NCBI GenBank assembly: GCA_003058495.1
Contig: QBVC01000023.1
Coordinates: forward strand, 62,001 to 126,000
Source of the DNA: a gamma proteobacterium symbiont of Ctena orbiculata
Lineage (GTDB): Bacteria; Pseudomonadota; Gammaproteobacteria; Chromatiales; Chromatiaceae
Direction: 5' to 3'
Length of the DNA: 64,000 nt
Numbering within the stretch: the stretch's first letter is position 1; each line of letters starts with the position of its first letter. Shown here piece by piece: positions 36,466-45,732 of this stretch. Under the pieces are notes generated by a model that was given only the letters and a program-made list of their open reading frames with translations, was not told the DNA's origin and did not search any database. Made by a program: the position numbers and the translations under genes.

Positions 36466-37409
36466 CGCCATTGCAGCGGGTCAGTGTCATCGCGTTCTGG
36501 TTTTTCATCGTCAGCTACGCCTGGGGGGCAAGGGACTACGGCCTGAAACCGCTGCTGATCGCACCCGACACCTATGTACTGCTCGGGGCGAATGAACATT
36601 TCAACTTCCGCAACGGGGGCAATATCGTCAATACCGGTTTCATCGTAACCGACGAGGGCGTGATCGTCATCGACAGCGGGCCCTCCCGGCTCTACGGCGA
36701 ACAGCTGCGCGCCGCCATCGGCAGGATTACCGAGCGGCCGATCTTGAAGCTCTTCAACACCCACCTCCATCCCGATCATATCCTCGGCAACCAGGCCTTC
36801 GAGAAGTTACCCATTGCCGCCCTGGCGACAACCATCGATGGTATACGGGAGCAGGGTGAGCTCTTCAACGACAGCATGTACCGTCTTGCCGGTGCCTGGA
36901 TGGCCGGCACCCGTGTGGTGGTGCCCACCGAGACGGTGCGGCCCGGCAGCCTTGAGATCGGCGGTCACCGCCTTCAATTGATAGCGATGAAGGGACACTC
37001 CCATGCCGACCTGATGATTCTCGACCAGACCACGGGGGTCTTGTTTGCGGCGGATATGGTCTTCCATGGACGCACCCCTACCACACCCCATGCCGACCTG
37101 GGACAGTGGCTGGATGCGTTGGATGCACTCGCCGAACTCGATTTCAAGCTGCTGGTGCCGGGGCACGGCAGCGTGGTCGAGGACAGACGTTCGATTGAGC
37201 AGACCCGCGACTATCTGCGCTGGTTGAACGCCTACCTCCATGAGGCGGCGGAGCAGGGCATGACCATGGCCGAAGTGCTGCAACCGGATGCACCCCCCTC
37301 GATCAGGGGATTGGCTGTGTTCAAGGAGGAGTATCAACGCTCAGTCACCCATCTCTATCCGGCGATCGAGGCGAGGGCATTGCGCCAGGGCAGGGTGGTG
37401 CAAGAGTGA
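36462..37409 (+). CDS. Quinoprotein relay system zinc metallohydrolase
   Basis: 315 residues of the metallo-beta-lactamase fold. The zinc motif is NTHLHPDHILGN (H-x-H-x-D-H); further ligands are in MKGHSHADLMIL and in VPGHGSVVED. A signal peptide or anchor is at the start (SVIAFWFFIVSYAWG). Such hydrolases accompany the SoxYZ-like carrier and PQQ dehydrogenases. The reaction may release a bound sulfur or thioester species, but this is unproven. It overlaps the carrier gene by ATGA and abuts the next gene. Confidence 0.88.
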   Translation: MTPLQRVSVIAFWFFIVSYAWGARDYGLKPLLIAPDTYVLLGANEHFNFRNGGNIVNTGFIVTDEGVIVIDSGPSRLYGEQLRAAIGRITERPILKLFNTHLHPDHILGNQAFEKLPIAALATTIDGIREQGELFNDSMYRLAGAWMAGTRVVVPTETVRPGSLEIGGHRLQLIAMKGHSHADLMILDQTTGVLFAADMVFHGRTPTTPHADLGQWLDALDALAELDFKLLVPGHGSVVEDRRSIEQTRDYLRWLNAYLHEAAEQGMTMAEVLQPDAPPSIRGLAVFKEEYQRSVTHLYPAIEARALRQGRVVQE

Positions 37410-37994
37410 ATGGGCATGAGGATCCGAGCAACCACCGAGACAATCCTCTGCACGCTTCTATTGCTGTTTCCGATCCTCTCAACTGCCTCGGAGAGTCCGC
37501 TCTTCTCGCCGGATGGTTACCGTATCGCGCGTTATCGTGCTCCGCTTCCCGCAGCGCCCCCGGCGGGAAAACGTCTGGATACCGATCAACTCGTCGAACT
37601 GCGGAGCGCTGAGAAGCCGCTGCTGCTGGATGTCCAGGCCATCACCCTTCGCCCGGAGACGGAGGCGTTCGGCATTGCCTGGCTGCCGAGTAGAGAGAGA
37701 TGGCACATTCCGGGAAGCGTCTGGCTGCCGAATGTGGGTTATGGCCGGCTCGAGCCGCGGATCTTTACCTATCTGAAGAAGAATCTCGCCCGCCTGACCC
37801 AGGGCGACAGGAATCGGGCGCTGGTCTTCTATTGCGTGATCGACTGCTGGATGTCCTGGAACGCGGTCAAGCGGGCGGATGCCCTGGGGTACCGCAATCT
37901 CTATTGGTATCCCGAAGGCAGCGACGGTTGGCGGGAAGCGGGATTGGAGCTGGTTCCGGGACATCCGGTAGCGCTCGATTCCGAGAGCTTGTGA
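37410..37994 (+). CDS. PQQ-dependent-catabolism-associated CxxxCW protein (rhodanese-like)
   Basis: 194 residues, exported (signal to about residue 25, LSTASE). The rhodanese-like core has the active-site-type strand ALVFYCVIDCWMSWNAVKRADALG with the paired cysteines C-VID-CW. The family is found almost only beside PQQ alcohol dehydrogenases. Its place directly after the metallohydrolase gene (the ATG follows the stop without a gap) makes it the last gene of the relay module. The role may be sulfur transfer with the SoxYZ-like carrier, an inference. Confidence 0.88.
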   Translation: MGMRIRATTETILCTLLLLFPILSTASESPLFSPDGYRIARYRAPLPAAPPAGKRLDTDQLVELRSAEKPLLLDVQAITLRPETEAFGIAWLPSRERWHIPGSVWLPNVGYGRLEPRIFTYLKKNLARLTQGDRNRALVFYCVIDCWMSWNAVKRADALGYRNLYWYPEGSDGWREAGLELVPGHPVALDSESL

Positions 37995-38206
37995 CCAACA
38001 CCTCCACCGCCGGCCAAGCGCAATACTCAGTTTCAGGCTGTAAATTTGGTGGATTTGCCGCGGCGGGGAGGCGCAGGGTTAAAGTTTCTGGCAACATGCA
38101 CGACTAGATAGAAGGCATTCGTACCTTGAAGATTCGCCGGACTACTCGATCCCGTAAGCAATGAATAACCGCGAAATGGCCGATCATATCCAGTCATGAC
38201 TGTAAG

Positions 38207-39418
38207 ATGCACGGCCTGTTACTAGCTATTGTCTCTCTCCTTGCCGCAACCTGCCTGCAGGCCAAAGAGGGTTCTTCAGTCGGTGTCTTCGCCAAGACGC
38301 GCCAGGATATCGACTACCAGCTGAACACGCTGGGGCTTTCCGTCGCCCTGATTACGCCGGCCGGGCTGTTCCGCTGCGATCCCGGTTATCTTGCCGGTGA
38401 GACCAGAATCGATTCATTCAACAATATTGTCGGTATATCCGATGTGCGGCAGGCCGAGTGGAAGGATTTCACCGCCCACGATCTCGAGTGCCGCTATGGC
38501 GCGAAGTGGGCGGCTGCAGGGGGGACATTCAAGGCCGGCGTCGGATTTCGCGACTATCTGGGAGAGACGGACGACGAGCCGGGGGGGAAGCGGATAAGTA
38601 TCGAGGGTGCGGGTGCGCTGCTCGACTATGCCGCAGAAGGGATCGAGGCCAGATTGGCGTGGAAACGGGAAATCCATGACTACACCCTGAGACACCAGAC
38701 CTCTGTCGGCAACTACGACAGCCTGGTCGACGCCACCGAAGACAGCTACACTGCCTCGGGGAGTTATGGAAATCTCTATCTCCATGCCAGACATCTCAAT
38801 GGCAACAAGGATAATGTCTATACCACGCCCCTATTCCCGACAAATAAATTCCGTTACGACCATAGCGATATCTCTTTAGGCATCTATCTCAATCCCGAGG
38901 AGAATGGTTTGACCCTGGTGGCGCCGATCTTCGGCGAGGGTTCCTATCGTGGATCATTCAACCCTCTGCAGGGGGATGGCGGCCTGAAAGGGCTTCACCT
39001 GGCTGCGAGATTCGAGGGATTCGATATCGATCTGAAGCTGCTGCGCCATGAGGGTGAGGGCCATCGTCCCTACCTGCCGGCAACCGAGCGGATTACCGAA
39101 CGCAAAAAGGCAACGTGGGTTTCAATCGCCTTGAAAAGGGATGATTGGAATATCAGGCTGGAAAACTCAAGGTCGAACCATACCGCCAATGCACTGTTGG
39201 TCCATCCAACCTATGCAGCGATAGTTGGTGGTTTCGGACCCTATACCAATAAACGCGTAGAAGATAAATGGACGCTATCCGCATCGTTCCCGCTGCGAAA
39301 AAATCTGACCGCCGAGTTTTCCTTCTACCACACGGACCGCCAGGATCGGCAATATAATCATCCCGAACACGACTATATAGAGAAGGGTGGTTCGATCCAG
39401 CTGAGCTACAGCCTATAA
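38207..39418 (+). CDS. Predicted outer-membrane beta-barrel protein
   Basis: 403 residues with a signal peptide (LLLAIVSLLAATCLQA, cleavage near residue 20). The mature part is made of alternating amphipathic strands ending in aromatic residues (SYGNLYLHARHLNG, DHSDISLGIYLNPEENG, KATWVSIALKRDDWNIRLEN). The last strand, GGSIQLSYSL, looks like a barrel-closing strand, although Leu replaces the usual terminal Phe. No family is recognised. It is 212 bp from the relay genes on the same strand and could be the pore for the same substrates. Confidence 0.55.
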   Translation: MHGLLLAIVSLLAATCLQAKEGSSVGVFAKTRQDIDYQLNTLGLSVALITPAGLFRCDPGYLAGETRIDSFNNIVGISDVRQAEWKDFTAHDLECRYGAKWAAAGGTFKAGVGFRDYLGETDDEPGGKRISIEGAGALLDYAAEGIEARLAWKREIHDYTLRHQTSVGNYDSLVDATEDSYTASGSYGNLYLHARHLNGNKDNVYTTPLFPTNKFRYDHSDISLGIYLNPEENGLTLVAPIFGEGSYRGSFNPLQGDGGLKGLHLAARFEGFDIDLKLLRHEGEGHRPYLPATERITERKKATWVSIALKRDDWNIRLENSRSNHTANALLVHPTYAAIVGGFGPYTNKRVEDKWTLSASFPLRKNLTAEFSFYHTDRQDRQYNHPEHDYIEKGGSIQLSYSL

Positions 39419-39442
39419 CGGCAGAGCACGGCGGCTTTGCGG

Positions 39443-40675
39443 CTATGCGGGTGCCGGTACCTCAACGATTTCCACCCGGTTGCGGCCGTTGGTCTTGGCC
39501 CGATAGAGGGCTTCGTCGGCGGTGGCGATTACACTGTCCGGCGTCTGCGAGGAGAGCAGGCGTGCTGAGCTGTAGAGGCCGATGCTGATGGTCACCCCGA
39601 CCTCCTGGTTATCGGCAACCACCGGTTTGGAGGCAACGGAGTGACGCAGTTCTTCAGCCACCCGCTTTGCCCCGTCGGGTGGTGATTCAGGCAGCACCGC
39701 GAGGAACTCTTCACCGCCGATGCGGCCGACGATGTCGTTGCTGCGCAGGCGATGCTTGATCGTCGTCGCTACATGCTGCAGCACGGCGTCGCCCACCTGG
39801 TGACCGAAACGGTCATTGACCTGTTTGAAGTGGTCAACATCTATCACCATCAGGCTCAAGGGCTGCCCGGATGACTCGGCCCGGTTGAACAGTCTCTCCA
39901 TGTTCTCGAACAGGGCGCGCCGGTTGGCCAGCCCGGTAAGTGGATCCTCCAGGGAGATGCGGCGATTCTGCTCCGCACTCTGTTCCACCGTGCTTAACAC
40001 AAAACCGAAGGCGAGGAAAAACATGCCCAGGTAATTGATCATGTAAAAGAGGGTATTCAGAGAATCCCGGGATTGAAAGGGTGTGACATCATGCCAACCG
40101 AACCATAATGCAAGGGCCCGGTAGATCATCATAGACATCCCCACCAGGCAAGTCAGGGCCATGATCATGCGGCCGCGCCCTACGATGATGTGGCCCACTC
40201 TCAGCAGTCCCCACAGGATCAGGGCGATTTGATAGCTTAGTATAAACGATGCGAGGATGAGCCTTGTCTCCCGGTCATCGAACCACGCCAGGCTTACGAT
40301 CAGCATCAATACGACCGGCAGCAGATAAAGCACAGGCGCCATGCGGGCACGCCGGCTGCTGAGCACGGCGAGCAGCACCAGGGTCAGGGTCAACGATCCC
40401 AGCATATTGCCGAAGCCGACGGCCAGCAATTCAGGAATCCTGTCCCGTGCACCCGCTACCAGATAGTAGCCGCTGTTGGCGACCAGGCCCCAGGCGAGCT
40501 GTGAGAGGCCGGGGATGGACTGGCGCAGGGCTACGATCACCACCGCCAGGGTCATCGCCAAATTGGTGACGACGCTGACAAAGTACATGGTGGGAATGTC
40601 GAGTGTCACGGAATGAGCTGCAACTCTGAAAAGGTTATTTGACTGAATGCGCTGAGAGAACAGACGGGGATCCAT
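39443..40675 (-). CDS. Membrane diguanylate cyclase (GGDEF)
   Basis: 410 residues. About seven transmembrane helices (residues 30-220: VSVVTNLAMTLAVVIVAL, LTLTLVLLAVLSS, VLYLLPVVLMLIVSLAWF, MIMALTCLVGMSMMIYRALALWFGW, TLFYMINYLGMFFLAFGFVL) precede a GGDEF domain with DPLTGLANRRALF and the active-site GGEEF in VGRIGGEEFLAVLPES. An RxxD inhibitory site is not evident. It makes cyclic di-GMP from GTP. The N-terminal domain is probably a sensor of unknown ligand. The start is taken as the ATG at 40675; M30 is an alternative. Confidence 0.9.
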   Translation of the reverse strand: MDPRLFSQRIQSNNLFRVAAHSVTLDIPTMYFVSVVTNLAMTLAVVIVALRQSIPGLSQLAWGLVANSGYYLVAGARDRIPELLAVGFGNMLGSLTLTLVLLAVLSSRRARMAPVLYLLPVVLMLIVSLAWFDDRETRLILASFILSYQIALILWGLLRVGHIIVGRGRMIMALTCLVGMSMMIYRALALWFGWHDVTPFQSRDSLNTLFYMINYLGMFFLAFGFVLSTVEQSAEQNRRISLEDPLTGLANRRALFENMERLFNRAESSGQPLSLMVIDVDHFKQVNDRFGHQVGDAVLQHVATTIKHRLRSNDIVGRIGGEEFLAVLPESPPDGAKRVAEELRHSVASKPVVADNQEVGVTISIGLYSSARLLSSQTPDSVIATADEALYRAKTNGRNRVEIVEVPAPA

Positions 40676-40770
40676 CGTTCCACCAGATCATAGATGAAAA
40701 GCCTGCGCTTGAACAGGAGGGCAGGCTCCCGGCCGGTGAAGCGGTCGAGCGGAGCCTTTTCCTCAACCAT

Positions 40771-41487
40771 TCAGAGTTTGAAATACTGGGGGTGATCCAG
40801 ACACGCGCCACCCGTCATGTCGCCGTTGATCTCCCGGGTCTTGGCAAAGGAACCCGGATTATAGTGGTTGGGGGGATGATTGAATTTAAGCCAGCCCATC
40901 TTCTGATAGGTATTGGCAACCATCTGGGCGCAGAAGGAGTTCAGCATCCCGCTGTCTATGTCCAGCTGTCCCTCCATCCAGTGCTGAAACTCCTGCTTTG
41001 TGGGTGGAAAGGGAGTGCCGTCATACTCGTACATCACCGACCAGAGTCTCTTTTCATCGACATCGATACCGCCGAGCCTGGCGACGGCGAAACGGTATTT
41101 CGAGCCGTCAGGCGAGGGGTAATAGACATCGAGATTGGCCAGGTAGTCCTTGAGAACCAAAAGATGGGTGCCGGGATGATCCGGATTGGACTCCTTCTCT
41201 ATCTGGTCCTCCAGCTTGTCCACGGTATCTGCGGTCCAGAGGTAGAGCCGGGGATCGTCATGAAACCGGACGATCATCGCTGCATGGCTGAAATCGGTGC
41301 CGTCGACCTCTTCGATGAGTCTGCTCTCTGCGGCCGTACCGCTGCAGAGCAGGACAGATCCGCAGCTGATGCTGGGCGCGATCTCGTCGAGGGATTTGAG
41401 CTCGGACTGGTCGTAGCCATGCGGCTTTCTATGCAGTTTAACCGCGACCTCTTCCGCCCCTTGCAACAGCTCCTTCATAATGGCCAT
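40771..41487 (-). CDS. Permuted papain-like (YiiX/NlpC-P60 type) hydrolase
   Basis: 238 residues, no signal peptide. The permuted-papain order is suggested by a beta strand SCGSVLLCSG, then TDFSHAAMIVRF (catalytic His) and much later SFCAQMVANTYQKMGWLKF (candidate catalytic Cys). In YiiX-like amidases the His-containing strand also comes first. Substrates may be lipid or peptidoglycan amides. It is separated by 123 bp from the lipase-like gene upstream on the same strand and may work with it. The assignment rests on motif order only. Confidence 0.5.
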   Translation of the reverse strand: MAIMKELLQGAEEVAVKLHRKPHGYDQSELKSLDEIAPSISCGSVLLCSGTAAESRLIEEVDGTDFSHAAMIVRFHDDPRLYLWTADTVDKLEDQIEKESNPDHPGTHLLVLKDYLANLDVYYPSPDGSKYRFAVARLGGIDVDEKRLWSVMYEYDGTPFPPTKQEFQHWMEGQLDIDSGMLNSFCAQMVANTYQKMGWLKFNHPPNHYNPGSFAKTREINGDMTGGACLDHPQYFKL

Positions 41488-41610
41488 ATCGTTTCCCCTT
41501 GGATTTCAGTCGTTTTCGGCTGTCGCCTGAAACTTCTCGACAGTTTGTCATCGGCAATATGAGCAATTAACGGCTGGCACCGCCGATAGTTTAGTCGCGC
41601 CGGGACCGGT

Positions 41611-42525
41611 TTATCCCTCGATATGGGGTTGTTCGCTACAGATCGACGCAGTTCCATCCACCGGCAGGCGCTCGGCGATGCAGACGCCCTCCTGGCTCGC
41701 TCCGGCGCAGTTGATCACCGCCCTGTAGTTGATACTGGAGTGGCACGCCATCAGGTCGATCTTGCCGAACATATCGTTACTGTAGAAGGCGACCCTGTAG
41801 ACCGAAGGGATATGTTCAAAGCCAAGTTCCGCGGGGGGGAGCCGGGGTACCGCATCGTAGCCGTTCTCCACCCGGAGTGTTGGCTGGTTCACGACCTGCT
41901 GAAAGAGAGTTACAAAGCCACTGTTGCCTACCCGAGGCGAGGCGAAATTGATATTGATGCCTGGAATCGGCTGCCTGGATAGCGCCAGATCCAGCGTAAA
42001 GATTTGGCTCAACGCGGCGCCCAGGCTATGGCCGGTGACGAGGATTTCAGCAATTGGTCTAGTGGAGGCCTGGTACTTGTCGATCAGGGCGAAAAGCTGG
42101 TGCTGCATCGGAACAGTGGCTGCGTCGCCGCACTTGTAGATATCGTAAAAGCCGGACTCGACGCGGAGATCGGCAGCCAGTTTCCGAGTCGTGTCGAATG
42201 GGACGAACGACTGCGGTTCGAGGCCGCAATCGTCGAGCATATCGAGCGCGCTGTCGGTTCCGCGGAAGGCGAAGATGTAGCGCCATGGCGCCGCCAGGCT
42301 ACGGAACACCAGGCCATATGTCTCGACCTTTTTATGACGTCCGAAGACAGCATCCACGCCGCTCCAATCGTCCACTAGTTCATATCCCTCGGGAGGCGTC
42401 ACCCTCTTGGCATGGCAATGCGAAGGAGCATTGCCGGAAAAGGCGTTATAGGCCTGGATGGAACATTCGATCAGCAGTTCGATCTGTTCAGCATTGACTT
42501 CGCGTATATCGGTAACGCATGGCAT
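41611..42525 (-). CDS. Class 3 lipase
   Basis: 304 residues of the alpha/beta hydrolase Lipase_3 family. The oxyanion strand YIFAFRGTDSALDML, nucleophile elbow VTGHSLGAALSQIF and the acidic part NFASPRVGNSGFV ... RVENGYDAVPRLPP are all recognisable; the catalytic His is probably in GFEHIPSVYRV or DLMACHSS. There is no signal peptide. Substrate is a neutral lipid or similar ester. It shares orientation with the papain-like gene. Confidence 0.82.
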   Translation of the reverse strand: MPCVTDIREVNAEQIELLIECSIQAYNAFSGNAPSHCHAKRVTPPEGYELVDDWSGVDAVFGRHKKVETYGLVFRSLAAPWRYIFAFRGTDSALDMLDDCGLEPQSFVPFDTTRKLAADLRVESGFYDIYKCGDAATVPMQHQLFALIDKYQASTRPIAEILVTGHSLGAALSQIFTLDLALSRQPIPGININFASPRVGNSGFVTLFQQVVNQPTLRVENGYDAVPRLPPAELGFEHIPSVYRVAFYSNDMFGKIDLMACHSSINYRAVINCAGASQEGVCIAERLPVDGTASICSEQPHIEG

Positions 42526-42748
42526 CGTATGGTCCCACCTGTCCAGATTTCTGCTCGAAGCGGTGCTGTTTACAAGCCTTCACCGCCGATGAATTCTACT
42601 CCACATGGCATCGCCGTTCATCTATCTACCACAAGGACGATTTGTCATCTTGAACGGCGATGGTAAACTTCAGCGAATTGTTGTTAAAATCCATCAGCAG
42701 ATGGTCAGCATATGCATTTAAATGGAATGGCAGTGAGAGGACAGCATA

Positions 42749-43654
42749 GTGGCGCAACAATCAACAAAGCAGAGTAACCGCCAGAGCCTGGCAAAACGTT
42801 TCAACCAGTCACTTATTCTGATGTATGTTGTTACCGTGCTTGTGACAACACCGCTCATCTATTTTATAACCAAGCTGCAGGTCTATAGCCGGGCGGAACA
42901 GGAACTGGTGCTGCTGGTCGACGTGGTTAAATCGATTCAGAGCTTTGTCGCCAACGATCTTCGGCCGCACTTCATGAAGGAGCAGATTTTCTACTCTCCA
43001 TCCTTCTCCGGCATTGTGGCCACATCCCGGATAGCAAAATACCTCAAGCAGAGTCAGCCTCAATACTACATCAGTAATGTATCCGACAACCCATTGAATC
43101 CCACCAACAGGGTGAAGGGACTGGAAGCTGAGCTGTTGAATCAGTTTCGCAAGAACCGAAATATGGCGTTGGTGACCACGGACGGTGTGATCGAGGGTCG
43201 GAACTACCTGGTAAGTTCCGCGCCAAAGGTCAGCAAAAAGGGCTGTCTGCGTTGTCACGGCAAACCGGAACAGGCGCCTGAGGATGTAAAAGCCATGTAC
43301 GGTACGGGCAGTGGCTATGGCTATCAATCCGGTGAGGTGGTGGGTGTCAGCGTGGTGGGCGTACCCTTGGAGGATGTGCAGTCCCTGACCATCAGACGCA
43401 GCCTGATCGTGATCGGTGCGATCACCCTGTTGTTCGCGGTTCTTTTCATTGTCGTGAACCGGCTGGTTCGGCGCCTGATACTGGAACCGATCACAGAGAT
43501 CACCACAGTGGCCAAGGCTGTCAGCCATGGAGATATCAGCCGCGAGGTGCATGTGCGGGATCGCAAGGATGAAATTGCCGATCTGGCAAACGCGTTTGAA
43601 CTTATGCGCCGTAGCCTGGTTGCGGCGATGAAGCGGATGAAACGCAAAACCTGA
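42749..43654 (+). CDS. Heme-binding periplasmic sensor domain (DUF3365) with HAMP, no output domain
   Basis: 301 residues, GTG start after GAGAGG. The first helix (LILMYVVTVLVTTPLIYFIT) is followed by a periplasmic domain holding a c-type heme motif CLRCH (GCLRCHGKPEQAP), the GYQSGEVVGVSVVGVPL strand, a second helix (LIVIGAITLLFAVLFIVVN) and a HAMP domain (LEPITEITTVAKAVSHGDIS ... IADLANAFELMRRSL). The protein ends right after HAMP, so signalling would need a partner. Candidates nearby are the DUF4388-like gene (opposite strand) or the GGDEF gene. Confidence 0.78.
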   Translation: MAQQSTKQSNRQSLAKRFNQSLILMYVVTVLVTTPLIYFITKLQVYSRAEQELVLLVDVVKSIQSFVANDLRPHFMKEQIFYSPSFSGIVATSRIAKYLKQSQPQYYISNVSDNPLNPTNRVKGLEAELLNQFRKNRNMALVTTDGVIEGRNYLVSSAPKVSKKGCLRCHGKPEQAPEDVKAMYGTGSGYGYQSGEVVGVSVVGVPLEDVQSLTIRRSLIVIGAITLLFAVLFIVVNRLVRRLILEPITEITTVAKAVSHGDISREVHVRDRKDEIADLANAFELMRRSLVAAMKRMKRKT

Positions 43655-43710
43655 TGGGCATAAAACATCAAGCCTCACAGATCCGCTTGCTATTCCTGCT
43701 GTAGCGAGGA

Positions 43711-44304
43711 TCAGCTATTCAGTATTTTGCTCAGGGTCACGTAGGCCTCGTCCCTGAACTGCGCCTCCTCGGCGCTGTTGTCGATCTCCTCTGAGAGCTT
43801 GTTGATCAGATCCTCTGTAAGCTGAGGCGTGGCGCAGAAGTCGCCTATCTCATCCACTGCATCGTCGAATACGATCTCGGCAATGGGCCCCATACGTTGT
43901 ACCAGAAGGCTTTTCAACTCCTGGCACAGGATATCCTTTTTATCTTCTCCTATCGCTTTGTTGTTTATACCTTCAGTTGAAGAGGCAGCTGGCTTGGGCT
44001 TTTTCTCAGCGTGCGGATTCCTCAGCAGGTTGAGTAACTCCGGCGTGGAGGGGAGATCGTGGAAGGTTTCAACCAAACTCGACTTTTCCAGTCTGAAACT
44101 GCCTCCCGAAATGGTGCTGATCAGGGGTATGGCCTTGCGCCCTCGCTTTGCGCCGTAGTAGAGCGCATGAATCCTGCCGCTGTCCAGGGCAATGGTGATT
44201 ACGTGGTTGCTGTCGGAATGGACAAACAGGGTGCCACTCGCCTTTTTGTCGACCAGGTCGGTTAGGAATTCCAGGATCTGAGGGTAGGGTGTGTTTTTGC
44301 GCAT
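43711..44304 (-). CDS. DUF4388-like protein
   Basis: 197 residues, cytoplasmic. Residues 1-85 resemble DUF4388/PATAN-type domains of two-component pathways: ILEFLTDLVDKKASGTLFVH, then VITIALDSGRIHALYYGAKRGRKAI and ISGGSFRLEK. The second half is a separate helical domain starting CQELKSLLVQRMGPIAEIVFDDAVDEIG, seen in similar bacterial proteins next to chemotaxis or gliding genes. Convergent with the HAMP gene. Function unknown. Confidence 0.68.
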   Translation of the reverse strand: MRKNTPYPQILEFLTDLVDKKASGTLFVHSDSNHVITIALDSGRIHALYYGAKRGRKAIPLISTISGGSFRLEKSSLVETFHDLPSTPELLNLLRNPHAEKKPKPAASSTEGINNKAIGEDKKDILCQELKSLLVQRMGPIAEIVFDDAVDEIGDFCATPQLTEDLINKLSEEIDNSAEEAQFRDEAYVTLSKILNS

Positions 44305-44518
44305 TCCGATTGCTATGAAGAAACGAAGGTTGTTTAAATATATATAATGAGAATTGATTAATCCAGTTATCCATTAAAAATGAGCGTATTGGGAGGAATT
44401 GACGAGGACTCATTTATAATGAGATTGATTTTCATTAAATAGTCGAGGTATGCGTGCTGGTTCATGCAACAGATGACGGTCGGCAATGCTGCCATCACGG
44501 TATTGCAACAATCCCGAT

Positions 44519-45220
44519 TCAACGGCGTAGTGCTTTCAATTCATAGACCAGTTCGCCGCCTGCGAACACTTCATTCGACAGGGGCTCCTCCCGCAGCAGC
44601 TTCACCAGGCCGACACCAGGGGCATACCATTCAGTCGTATTGATCAAAATCTCTTCATAGCCGCTCTTGGCGTCCGCATAGAGGGTGAGGTTGGCTTCGC
44701 CTTCAACGCGCAGGCAGTTGTCGAAACGGCCGGCGGGGACGACCACGGTATCGTTCTCGGATGCAATCTGATAAGTCATCTTGAGATTCATGCCCCGGGT
44801 CAGCCGCTCTTCATAGGGATAGACGCGGCGCAGTACGAACGGGTATGTCGGATTGCTCCAATGGGTGCCCTTGCGTAAGGGTTTTTTGAGGATCAAGTGG
44901 GGCGGGTCGTCGACGCTGGGTCGGCTTTCGATCAGGGTACGCTTCGCCCTACGGTAGATGCCGCTGCTGTTCTCGGCGATGTAGTAGCGGGTGCCGTCGC
45001 TGGTTATGCGCACCGAGTGGAGGGCGCCGTTTACCGACTCCTCACTTCCGGTGTGAATCGAAAAATCGCTGTGTCGAATGGAATCACCAACGCGGCTGGT
45101 GACGAGATAGTCCCAGCGCAGTCCCTGCGCCAGTGGGAAGTAGCTGGTGCTCTCCATGGCAGGCTTGGAGCAGGCTGCAAGCAGCAGAACAAGGGGGATT
45201 GCAGCTGGGAGGATGCTCAT
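44519..45220 (-). CDS. Lipoprotein of an ExbB/ExbD-like operon
   Basis: 233 residues. A lipobox LLLAAC (Cys17) follows a short signal peptide. The mature part starts with the YFPLAQGLRWDYLVTSRVGDS segment seen in bacterial TapB-like lipoproteins, followed by beta-rich repeats and the NCLRVEGEANLTLYADAKSGYEE and WYAPGVGLVKLLRE segments. It overlaps the previous gene by 4 bp (45217-45220) and is the fourth gene of the operon beginning at 47079. It probably sits at the outer membrane as partner of the proton-channel proteins. Confidence 0.65.
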   Translation of the reverse strand: MSILPAAIPLVLLLAACSKPAMESTSYFPLAQGLRWDYLVTSRVGDSIRHSDFSIHTGSEESVNGALHSVRITSDGTRYYIAENSSGIYRRAKRTLIESRPSVDDPPHLILKKPLRKGTHWSNPTYPFVLRRVYPYEERLTRGMNLKMTYQIASENDTVVVPAGRFDNCLRVEGEANLTLYADAKSGYEEILINTTEWYAPGVGLVKLLREEPLSNEVFAGGELVYELKALRR

Positions 45221-45732
45221 TTTTCCGGGAGTGCGGGATCGGGAAGAGAATAGATCTCGATCTTCTCCCGCCTTTCGCCGATGCGGGTAAAGTCGAGGGG
45301 TTGCTCCGGCTGCTTGGCAAGCGCGCGCTTTCTGCCGAGCTGAACGATACCGTTGCGCATGTTACGCAGCGCATCATCAAGCGCGGTGTGAAGTTCCTTG
45401 CTGTATTCGAGAAGATAGGCCCGCGGATTCTCCGCCGGTCCTCCGCTGCCGAGGTCGGTGGCCCATAGGGTGATCGAACCGGGAGATCCGCTGCGCTTGT
45501 CGGGTTCGTCGACCACCGAGGCATGGAGCATAAACCGCTGCGGCATCTCTACCCGCGCGGGCCAGCCCTGGATGGTCTGCCACCCCTGATAGGTGGTGAA
45601 ATAGAGGGCTGTGGCGAGGACGATAATCACCGCCTTTATCAGGATATGGAAACGGCTCGCGATCAGTGCCGCGGCCACCAACGCGGCCAAGGCGACATAG
45701 GCAAGCAGAAGCAGAAGCACAGATTCACTCAT
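45217..45732 (-). CDS. Two-helix membrane protein of the ExbB/ExbD-like operon
   Basis: 171 residues with two N-terminal transmembrane helices (VLLLLLAYVALAALVAAALIA; ILIKAVIIVLATALYF), then a periplasmic region with RVEMPQRFMLHASVVDEPDK and ITLWATDLGSGGPAENPRAYLLEYS. No family is recognised. It overlaps both neighbours by 4 bp, so it is coupled to them. It may link the proton channel to the lipoprotein. Confidence 0.6.
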   Translation of the reverse strand: MSESVLLLLLAYVALAALVAAALIASRFHILIKAVIIVLATALYFTTYQGWQTIQGWPARVEMPQRFMLHASVVDEPDKRSGSPGSITLWATDLGSGGPAENPRAYLLEYSKELHTALDDALRNMRNGIVQLGRKRALAKQPEQPLDFTRIGERREKIEIYSLPDPALPEK

